8,825 nt of DNA from Clostridiales bacterium UBA1246 (GTDB taxonomy: Bacteria > Bacillota > Clostridia > Oscillospirales > Oscillospiraceae), in the NCBI GenBank assembly GCA_002308315.1, contig DBWE01000029.1, positions 4,695 to 13,519 of the forward strand. The letters are read 5' to 3'. Shown here piece after piece: positions 1 to 5,952 of the stretch; within the stretch, counting starts at the first letter, position 1, and every line of letters starts with the position of its first letter. The notes below the pieces were generated by a model, which made no database searches, was not told the origin of the DNA, and worked only from the letters and a program-made list of their open reading frames with translations. Made by a program: the position numbers and the translations under genes.

Positions 1-1734
1 CACTATCCCTTCCTCATGCGCATCGACGAGAACGACGCGCTGCCCGGCTTTGCCGAATACGCCTCGCAGGTCTCCCGCAGAGGCTGCGTGGCGAGCGTGG
101 AGCTGAGCCACGCGGGGATATACGCTCAGGCCGTGGCCGCCAGGGGAGACCCGGTTTACGGGCCCGTGGAGACGGAAGGGCAGTACGGGCACGTGCTCGA
201 AATGCCCGAAAGCGAGATAGAGCGCATCATCGGCTGCTACGCCAAGGCGGCGGCCTTCGCCAAGGGCGCGGGCTGCGGCATGGTGACGGTCCACGGCGGC
301 CACGGCTGGATGCTGGCCCAGTTCTGGAACAAGACGCTCAATACCAGAAAGGATAAATGGGGCGGGCCGGACATAGAAAACCGCATGCGCTTTTCGCTGG
401 AGGTATGCAGGGCCATACGCAGGGCCGTGGGCAACAACTTCCCCATCGAATTCCGCATGAGCGGCAGCGAGTGCTGTCCGGGAGGCTACGATATAGACGA
501 GGGCATAGAGTTCGCCAAACGTCTGGACGGCCTGGTGGACCTCATCCACGTTTCCGCGGGACATCATCAGCAGCCGGACGCGATGGTGATCACCCATCCG
601 AGCATGTTCTGCGAGGACGGCTGCAACGCGAAATACGCCCGCGAGATCAAAAAGCACGTCAGGACCCCCGTCGCCGCCGTAGGCGGCTTCACCGATCCGG
701 AAATGATGGAGGAGCTTATAGCCTCCGGCGGGGCTGACGTGGTTGAATTCGCGCGGCAGACCCTCGCGGACCCGGATTTCGTGAACAAGGCGCGCACGGG
801 CAGGGAGGACGAGATCAACAAGTGCCTGCGCTGCATGTCCTGCTTCGCCTCCACCGGGGAGGGGCGGCATTTCCACTGCGCCATAAATCCGGAGACCGGG
901 CATGAGCTTGAGTACAGGTCCATGCCGCCGGTAAAGGAAAAAAAGACCGTGCTCGTCGCCGGAGGCGGCGTGGGCGGCATGGAGGCGGCTCTGACCGCGG
1001 CCCGGCGCGGCCACCGGGTAATACTGTGCGAAAAAGGGCCGAAGCTCGGCGGAGTCCTGCTGTGCGAGGACAAGGTGCCCTTCAAGAAGCATCTTAAGGA
1101 GTATCTTGAGCGGCAGGCCATGCTCTGCGCCCGGGAAGGGGTGGAGATAAGGCTGAACACGGAAGTGACTCCCCGGTACGCTCTGGCGGAAAAGCCGGAC
1201 GTGCTCATCGCGGCTCTCGGCGCAAGGCCGGTGATGCCGCCGGTGGAGGGAATAGACGGGGCGAACGTTTTCGCCGCCGAGGAGGTATACGCCGATCCGG
1301 CCAAGGCCGGGAAAAAGACGGTCGTGCTCGGCGCGGGGCTGGTGGGCCTCGAGATCGCCCTGTTCCTGACGGACCTCGGCGTGGACGTGACCGTAACGGA
1401 GATCGCGGCTTTTCCGAATATGGGCTTCGGCTCGATGCATACGCTCGCGGTGAACAAGGAGCTGCGGGAGAGGAACATACCCGTGCGTCTCAGCACGAAA
1501 ACGACGAGGATACGCTCCGACGGTGCCGAGATAGAGGACGCAAACGGAGCGGGCTTCATTCCCGCCGATACGGTCATTGTCGCCGCGGGCATGCGCGCGC
1601 TGAGGGACGAGGCCGCCGCGCTGGCCCAATGCGCGCCGGAGTTCGTCATGCTCGGCGACTGCAGGACGCCCAAAAACATCATCGCGGCTACTCAGCCCGC
1701 CCATACCGCCGCCATGCTGATAGGCGCGAGATAA
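1..1734 (+). CDS. NADH:flavin oxidoreductase, Old Yellow Enzyme / 2,4-dienoyl-CoA reductase-like (5' partial)
   Basis: The frame is open from base 1 (HYPFLMRIDEN...), so the gene begins upstream of the window; the ATG at 16 is internal. The visible part has the three-module layout of 2,4-dienoyl-CoA reductase-type flavoenzymes. First is the FMN-binding TIM barrel, with the active-site-like HGGHGWMLAQFWN (about bases 284-330) and the family signature WGGPDIENRMRF. Next is a cysteine cluster, CLRCMSCF followed 11 residues later by C (about 823-879), that should bind a 4Fe-4S centre. Last are two dinucleotide-binding folds, GGGVGG (about 961-978) for FAD and GAGLVG (about 1330-1347) for NAD(P)H, and a C-terminal LGDCRTP...IIAATQPAH flavin-binding segment. 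Such cytoplasmic enzymes pass electrons from NAD(P)H through FAD and the cluster to FMN to reduce activated C=C bonds. The substrate (enoyl-CoA, enoate or a steroid/bile acid as in the BaiCD/BaiH branch) cannot be told from sequence. Only roughly the first 60-70 residues appear to be missing. No clear terminator follows. Confidence 0.93.
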   Translation, partial: HYPFLMRIDENDALPGFAEYASQVSRRGCVASVELSHAGIYAQAVAARGDPVYGPVETEGQYGHVLEMPESEIERIIGCYAKAAAFAKGAGCGMVTVHGGHGWMLAQFWNKTLNTRKDKWGGPDIENRMRFSLEVCRAIRRAVGNNFPIEFRMSGSECCPGGYDIDEGIEFAKRLDGLVDLIHVSAGHHQQPDAMVITHPSMFCEDGCNAKYAREIKKHVRTPVAAVGGFTDPEMMEELIASGGADVVEFARQTLADPDFVNKARTGREDEINKCLRCMSCFASTGEGRHFHCAINPETGHELEYRSMPPVKEKKTVLVAGGGVGGMEAALTAARRGHRVILCEKGPKLGGVLLCEDKVPFKKHLKEYLERQAMLCAREGVEIRLNTEVTPRYALAEKPDVLIAALGARPVMPPVEGIDGANVFAAEEVYADPAKAGKKTVVLGAGLVGLEIALFLTDLGVDVTVTEIAAFPNMGFGSMHTLAVNKELRERNIPVRLSTKTTRIRSDGAEIEDANGAGFIPADTVIVAAGMRALRDEAAALAQCAPEFVMLGDCRTPKNIIAATQPAHTAAMLIGAR

Positions 1735-1987
1735 CGCAGGGGTCCCCTTGACACCCCTATGACGCTTTCCCCTCCGGTAAAAGATCGCCGTTGCAACAAA
1801 ACAGAGGTTATCGTTAAATCCAGTAACGCTAAAGGATCGGAGGCTGCAGCTCGCAGGCACGCTCTCCGGGCGAACAGTTCGGCTGACGCGCCGGCTTTCC
1901 AAATCCGCAGCGACAGCAGACATGCCGTCCCCGCCCGTATAATCGAGAAACTCCCGCGCCGTCTCCGATGTACGGCTCTTTTTCCAC
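1735..1987. other. Intergenic stretch without a confident gene
   Basis: No convincing coding or RNA gene is seen between the reductase stop and the pilin promoter. A rightward frame from the ATG at 1759 (85 codons) lacks a ribosome binding site and protein-like composition. The codon-aligned leftward frame is also open from about 2010 through 1735 and into the antisense of the reductase. Its first 40 or so residues, which include WKKSRTSETAREFLDYTGG, look somewhat protein-like, but a good start is missing. It may be a decayed gene end or chance. A short GC-rich repeat (AGGGGT at about 1738, ACCCCT at about 1753) could form a weak stem after the reductase, but there is no T-tract. Confidence 0.5.
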
Positions 1988-2017
1988 TCGACGAGCTGAA
2001 CTGTCCGCGTTTATAAT
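1988..2017 (+). promoter_or_regulatory. Putative sigma-A promoter for the pilin gene
   Basis: A perfect -10 hexamer TATAAT (2012-2017) lies 18 bases downstream of a weak -35-like TCGACG (1988-1993). It sits in a short AT-rich patch within GC-rich DNA, and transcription would start near 2024, about 54 bases before the pilin start. The -10 is convincing; the -35 matches consensus at only four of six positions. Confidence 0.45.
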
Positions 2018-2077
2018 ATAAAGGAACAGCGTTACTGTCGGAATACCGGAAACCCTGAAATGAAGTGGAGGGGGAGT

Positions 2078-2758
2078 ATGCGCAGCAACAGAATAAAAAA
2101 AGGTTTTACGTTGGCGGAGCTGCTGATCGTGGTCGCCATAATCGCGGTACTGGCTGCCATTGCCATACCGGTTTTTAACGGGAATGTCGCCGGAGCAAAA
2201 AAGGCCGCCTGCGAGGCCAACCGGCGTTCTCTTTACGGGCAGGTCGTCATTGAACATATGCTCAGCGGCAGACCGTGCTCGGAAGTGTTTGACGAGTTCG
2301 TCGGCGACGCGGGCATATGTCCGAGCGGAGGAGCGTTCTCATGGGAGGACGACGGCGATGCGGGGATAATCCACTGCGACTATCATGACGGCAGCGGCGG
2401 ATCGGGAAGCGGCTCGGGAAGCACGCCGGTCCTGAGCGGGACAGCCGGTATATCGGCGGAAACGTTCCAAAGGGGAGCGGTGATTCAGGATGAGACCGGA
2501 ACATGCGTCATCATGTCCGGCATGTGGGCTACGTGGACTGCATACTCCGGCGGGACAAAAGCCGCGGCGCTTGCGGAACAGTTTGGTACGGATGCCGTGA
2601 TGGTCAACGCGTCGGACGTCAAGGATTCCTCGTTTACCGGGACGCTGCAGGTGGGAGATCTGTATTACGATTCCGCCTCGGATACGTATTACTACGTCAA
2701 TCTCGTTTCTCAATACGAAAGCTGGCCCAACAGCTCATGGGTGCCTCTGCTGAAGTAG
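2078..2758 (+). CDS. Type IV prepilin-like protein with C-terminal accessory domain
   Basis: The 226-residue protein opens with a class III (prepilin peptidase) signal: a basic leader MRSNRIKKG, then FTLAE with Glu at +5, then a roughly 20-residue hydrophobic helix (LLIVVAIIAVLAAIAIPVF) that both anchors and assembles pilins. Cleavage is expected between G9 and F10. The ATG at 2078 is chosen over the in-frame ATG at 2060 because GGAGG at 2067-2071 is spaced 6 bases from it. After the helix comes a short pilin head, EANRRSLYGQ, then ICPSGGAFSW...IIHCDYH (about residues 80-103). This Cys-containing motif resembles that of many clostridial pseudopilins. A Gly/Ser linker (105-115) leads to a second domain of about 110 residues, rich in Trp, Tyr and Asp, ending LYYDSASDTYYYVNLV...W. 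That domain is not recognised; it could be an exposed adhesive or ligand-binding tip. No assembly ATPase, platform protein or prepilin peptidase is adjacent, so it is an orphan pilin or minor pilin. The pilin assignment is firm; its role is unknown. Confidence 0.88.
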   Translation: MRSNRIKKGFTLAELLIVVAIIAVLAAIAIPVFNGNVAGAKKAACEANRRSLYGQVVIEHMLSGRPCSEVFDEFVGDAGICPSGGAFSWEDDGDAGIIHCDYHDGSGGSGSGSGSTPVLSGTAGISAETFQRGAVIQDETGTCVIMSGMWATWTAYSGGTKAAALAEQFGTDAVMVNASDVKDSSFTGTLQVGDLYYDSASDTYYYVNLVSQYESWPNSSWVPLLK

Positions 2759-2793
2759 GAGCCCGGCGCCGGATCGATAAAGGAATAAAGCAC

Positions 2794-2834
2794 ACGCCGT
2801 TTTCACACCTTTCTGTTTGTGAAAACAAGGGCGT
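2794..2834 (+). terminator. Stem-loop downstream of the pilin gene, weak terminator candidate
   Basis: A 9-bp perfect stem GTTTTCACA/TGTGAAAAC (2799-2807 with 2818-2826) carries a 10-base loop. An outer 5-bp ACGCC/GGCGT stem (2794-2798 with 2830-2834) extends it across an AAG bulge. Only a TTT run (2834-2836) follows, so termination may be partial. It lies 36 bases after the pilin stop. Confidence 0.4.
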
Positions 2835-2906
2835 TTCGGCGGAATTTCAGCGAAGATCCGTGCAAGTTTTCACTATTTGGATTTTCCGCTCGGCGTTAAG
2901 TGCATC

Positions 2907-2952
2907 AAAAAATATGAAAAGCCGCAGCATCGCTGAGAAACTGCGACTTTTC
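2907..2952 (-). terminator. Rho-independent terminator acting on leftward transcripts
   Basis: Read on the minus strand, a GAAAAG-x-CGCAG stem (arms 2941-2952 and 2916-2927, one mismatch) is followed by ATA and six U residues (complement of the A-run 2907-2912). No leftward gene is obvious to its right, so it may close a short transcript from the repeat block at 2953-3060. It resembles the leftward terminator at 6921-6955 in sequence. Confidence 0.5.
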
Positions 2953-3060
2953 CGGGCGGAGACGAAGGGCGCGGCCCGCCTGCGGGCTCGGTCAGGGCGC
3001 GGGAAAACAGTCCACCGGACTGTTTTCTTACACGCGTCCGTTCGAATCCCTGCTTTATTC
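2953..3060. repeat. Possible dispersed intergenic repeat with an 11-bp hairpin
   Basis: This GC-rich noncoding block contains a perfect inverted repeat, GAAAACAGTCC / GGACTGTTTTC (3003-3013 and 3017-3027, 3-base loop). It is followed by a TTCGAATCCC segment (3041-3050) that looks like a tRNA T-loop but has no matching T-stem. On the minus strand the hairpin arm reads, if translated, as ENSPVDCF. I recall such strings from many short spurious ORFs in clostridial genomes, which would make this a high-copy intergenic repeat; that is memory, not a search. Only one copy is visible here, so its repeat nature is an inference. Confidence 0.4.
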
Positions 3061-3066
3061 TGACAT

Positions 3067-3104
3067 ATATTAAAAGAACACCCGGAAGGGTGTTCTTTTA
3101 ATAT
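3067..3104. terminator. Perfect 17-bp bidirectional terminator-like hairpin
   Basis: Arms at 3067-3083 and 3088-3104 are exact reverse complements around a GGAA tetraloop. The stem is GC-rich near the loop (CCC/GGG) and has AAAA/TTTT at its base, so a U-rich 3' end forms whichever strand is transcribed. It separates the GC-rich flank from the AT-rich segment that carries the radical SAM gene. Confidence 0.65.
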
Positions 3105-3255
3105 GAAGCAATCGGGCGAAATCCCTGTGTATCGTTTTGAAGGGAATTGATTTCCTAGCAGTTGCAAGAAGCATACCAGTGTCTATAGGTGAAGGCAACC
3201 TGGATATCTGCGATTCGAGTGCGGTATTAACGATATCATTGACTTCCTTCTTCTA

Positions 3256-3284
3256 TTGAAAATAACAGTAGACTTTGTTATTAT
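3256..3284 (+). promoter_or_regulatory. Sigma-A promoter for the radical SAM gene
   Basis: TTGAAA (3256-3261), a 17-base spacer and TATTAT (3279-3284) make a good vegetative promoter. The start would be near 3291, giving a leader of about 27 bases that holds AGGAAG (3303-3308), 9 bases before the ATG at 3318. The preceding stretch from 3105 to 3255 shows no recognisable gene. Confidence 0.6.
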
Positions 3285-3317
3285 TATACGTAAATAATTG
3301 GTAGGAAGTACATCATA

Positions 3318-5168
3318 ATGACACTTAGGAACAAAACACCTGAGAAGATTCTAGTCAATACTGAGTTTCTGAAAAATGCAGTATCTGATGACAGAGAGAT
3401 AAAAAATCTTGAAAGAGAAATTGAAACAAGCCGTGGGTTATTTTGGGCATTGCTGAGCGGTCTTTTAGCATGTCTGCTCCCATTAATTACCTCGGGAGGT
3501 GATTGGAAGCCTTGGGTGAGAGTAGTTATAATTCTTCTCAGTATCGGCTACGGGTTGGGAACACTGTGGTTTCTTGTCAGATTTTTGCAGTCGAAAAAAC
3601 GGCTTGCTATAAAGCAACCACACAGTTTGGAAGACCGCGTTATTGATGAGTCAAAGGATAAAATTCGGTATACTGCATTACTGATTATTTGTTATCAAAA
3701 AGCAAAAACCGGGGAAGTCAAATTCATGACAGAAAAAAGCGGAAATTACATCATTCACTGTAATATGGACCCCAGCAAGAGTATCAATGATCAAAGTGAG
3801 AGTATTATAAACTACCTAGGCACAACATATAATGTGCAACGTGGGTCAATACAGAAGATTACGCCTCTTTCTGAGGATCCATTTTATAGTATAAAACCCA
3901 TTCATGAAAAAGAAACCCAAAACGGGTTTGTTTTCTATCAAATCAGATTAAGGAAAAAGGTTAAGCAGGAATTAGTAAATCACCGTGATGTAGCGTGGAA
4001 GAGTATTCAGGAAATGGAGGAAATGCCTGAGTTAATGGGTCGAAACCAAGACATAATCACGGCACTAAAGGATAACAAAACAAAGATTTCTGATTCATTT
4101 GAAGACTACTATGGTCCCATTCACATTATCTGGAACATTACAAACAAATGCCCATATAACTGTGCAATCTGCGCTACTCAAGACTCAACGAGAGACGAAA
4201 TTTCAACTGATTCAAAGTTGCGCATCTTGAACAATATTTTCGGTATAAAGGAAAAAATCAGTACTCTGGATTTCGCAGGTGGAGATCCAATGTGCGATGA
4301 GGAAATCCGAGCGGTAATTATGCAGGCTATAAACTCACTGGGCGAAGAGCATGTATCTGTCACAACTACTGGAAAGGGGCTTCAGGCTCTGGCATCTGAA
4401 GCAGAAGAAGAAACCGCGAAGCTCTTGAAAAAATGCGAGATCACGATCGATGCGTCGCATGATAATTTGAACCAGGGTACAGAGCAAAGTTCCTTTTCTC
4501 GAAAATCCTCTGAATACAACGGGCACAATTACGAACAGTTGCTACTATCATTGGACAATTTTCAGTCTCTGATAATTAATATTCCTATAATTGATGCTGA
4601 CTTGAATGACATCGAAATCAATCATCTCATGTCGAAGCTGTTGAAGCTGAAGGAGGGGGTTCCCGGGATACATATCGAGGCACAAATTATACGATTGATG
4701 CCCGTAGGTGCGTTTTCAACGAATTACAGAGCTGAAGAATACCAAAACTATAATCCCATAGGAGTTGCAAAGCAAATAAAAAACTGCGTCGAGCAAGTAG
4801 GCATCCCCTGCCGTTTTCATTGCTCTTTACGTGTACTTCCTGATATGGATAGTAACTGTTCGCGCTGTAGCATGTTGGAGAGGAAAATAGCTATAGACTG
4901 TAGCGGTAATTTGTTTGCCTGTACTTGGGGTGCATATCTGCCAATGCCAGCCGGAGCACCAATCAGTCAAAATCCGTTTTATCTGGGTAATTTGACTACA
5001 GAGAATATGCGAAGCATTCTGGAGGGTCAGGGAAAAAAGACCGCCGCATATAAGAGAATCAGTAGAGATGTAGCCAATAACCTACCGAAGCCTTATTGTG
5101 AGGCTGTTTCTTGGTTCTTCCAACCTACAATGGAAGAAAACCATGACCCACTTTCAAAACAGCAATAG
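3318..5168 (+). CDS. Membrane-anchored radical SAM/SPASM protein with possible Nudix-like domain
   Basis: This 616-residue protein has three visible parts. Residues 41-60 and 67-90 are two hydrophobic segments, predicted as a transmembrane hairpin with the rest in the cytoplasm. Residues about 103-215 form an alpha/beta region (RYTALLIICYQ, then MDPSKSINDQSESIINYLGT, then FYSIKPI...FVFYQIRLRKK). Its pattern resembles the 2TM-associated Nudix-like domains of nucleotide-signalling islands, but lacks a full Nudix box, so this is tentative. Residues about 265-535 are a radical SAM domain: CPYNCAIC (C278, C282, C285) for the 4Fe-4S cluster and AdoMet, then FAGGDP (319-324) matching the GGEP motif. 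A SPASM-like set of cysteines follows (C498, C502, C514, C517, C528, C535, possibly C593) within CSRCSML...IAIDCSGNLFACTWG, expected to hold one or two auxiliary clusters. SPASM enzymes commonly modify peptides, but no precursor peptide is seen nearby. The gene is far more AT-rich than the flanks and has its own promoter, consistent with transfer. The reaction and substrate are unknown. Confidence 0.85.
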   Translation: MTLRNKTPEKILVNTEFLKNAVSDDREIKNLEREIETSRGLFWALLSGLLACLLPLITSGGDWKPWVRVVIILLSIGYGLGTLWFLVRFLQSKKRLAIKQPHSLEDRVIDESKDKIRYTALLIICYQKAKTGEVKFMTEKSGNYIIHCNMDPSKSINDQSESIINYLGTTYNVQRGSIQKITPLSEDPFYSIKPIHEKETQNGFVFYQIRLRKKVKQELVNHRDVAWKSIQEMEEMPELMGRNQDIITALKDNKTKISDSFEDYYGPIHIIWNITNKCPYNCAICATQDSTRDEISTDSKLRILNNIFGIKEKISTLDFAGGDPMCDEEIRAVIMQAINSLGEEHVSVTTTGKGLQALASEAEEETAKLLKKCEITIDASHDNLNQGTEQSSFSRKSSEYNGHNYEQLLLSLDNFQSLIINIPIIDADLNDIEINHLMSKLLKLKEGVPGIHIEAQIIRLMPVGAFSTNYRAEEYQNYNPIGVAKQIKNCVEQVGIPCRFHCSLRVLPDMDSNCSRCSMLERKIAIDCSGNLFACTWGAYLPMPAGAPISQNPFYLGNLTTENMRSILEGQGKKTAAYKRISRDVANNLPKPYCEAVSWFFQPTMEENHDPLSKQQ

Positions 5169-5259
5169 CCAAAGATCCCAGAAATATGAACAATAAAACC
5201 CATACCAAGCAAAGCGACTCACACAGCACACCATCGGAAAAGACTGGTGGGAGAGCGCA

Positions 5260-5928
5260 GTGATTCTCACTACGAAAGACGATAACTTGACCAGCTCTGA
5301 TATTGACTACCTTGAGTATGTGCTGATTGAGCGTGCTTTCGCAATTGATAAGCTGGACTGCGATAACAAGAAAAAGGGCAATCCTCCGAAGGTCGACAAG
5401 TTCCGCAGGGTCATTCTGGATCAGTATCTTGCGGAGGCTCTGTTCCTGATGCAGCTCATCGGCATCACGGTGTTTTCTGACGGGAAAGCCAAGAAGCCTG
5501 ACAAGGGGCAAAAGACCGCTCCGGTTACTCCGGTCATAAACACTATGGATGTCTCTACGAAGCTATCCCTCGGAAAGCGAGTGAAAGCGGAGGCTATCCA
5601 GTATGTAAAGGACCACGGTATCAGCATAGGCAAAGAAGTTAGTTATGCTGTGCGGCAAGCAAACAAGGCGGATTTCTGGATCAATCCGAAGGTCGACCTG
5701 CTTGGAACGGAATGGTACATAGTTCTGAATGACAATAAGGCAAACCAGCTCATCGTGTTGTGTGTACCCGCCAAGGCCATCGGTCTTAAGAGTGAAAATG
5801 GTACGAGGCTGGTAGCTCGTGCGGACAGACCGGAGGTCATTGACCTGACGATTGCCTGCGATACGCTCATTGATCGTCGAAGCGGCGTCGATTTTACCCC
5901 GTATGTAGTACAAAGGCTGCCGTATTGA
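5260..5928 (+). CDS. C-terminal remnant of a GIY-YIG-type nuclease, catalytic domain absent
   Basis: The open frame can start at GTG 5260 (222 residues), but it is open back to 5197 and the extra residues, KRLTQHTIGKDWWESAV, read like the sequence that follows the YIG strand in GIY-YIG nuclease family proteins (RLxQH...DWW..AV). The next part, ILTTKDDNLTSSDIDYLEYVLIERA, matches that family's usual continuation. The N-terminal GIY and YIG strands are therefore missing. The purine-rich stretch that would serve the GTG is simply the codons for the conserved WWE, which argues for a truncated gene rather than a true start. The C-terminal half (INPKVDLLGTEWYIVLND...FTPYVVQRLPY) is a separate, unrecognised domain that could still bind DNA or a partner. 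The gene is 24 bases upstream of the next GIY-YIG gene and begins where base composition changes after the AT-rich radical SAM gene. It is best read as a pseudogene fragment, though expression of the C-terminal part cannot be excluded. Confidence 0.65.
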   Translation: MILTTKDDNLTSSDIDYLEYVLIERAFAIDKLDCDNKKKGNPPKVDKFRRVILDQYLAEALFLMQLIGITVFSDGKAKKPDKGQKTAPVTPVINTMDVSTKLSLGKRVKAEAIQYVKDHGISIGKEVSYAVRQANKADFWINPKVDLLGTEWYIVLNDNKANQLIVLCVPAKAIGLKSENGTRLVARADRPEVIDLTIACDTLIDRRSGVDFTPYVVQRLPY

Positions 5929-5952
5929 TTCTGTAAGCAAAGGAAGCAGCAA

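Noticed and set aside
567..1682. Leftward open frame of 371 codons
   Set aside because: It is antisense to the reductase, which has all its cofactor motifs; the shadow is low-complexity Ser/Ala/Pro.
3001..3060. A tRNA gene ending near 3060
   Set aside because: The T-loop-like segment has no 5-bp T-stem partner, and no acceptor, D or anticodon arms can be drawn.
3103..3150. 15-codon frame starting at ATG 3103 before the radical SAM gene, considered as a precursor peptide
   Set aside because: Its start lies inside the 17-bp hairpin, upstream of the promoter at 3256-3284, and it has no ribosome binding site.
5186..5263. Short peptide of 25 residues starting at ATG 5186, considered as a SPASM precursor peptide
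   Set aside because: It lacks a ribosome binding site and a leader/core pattern, and it overlaps the nuclease remnant frame in another register.
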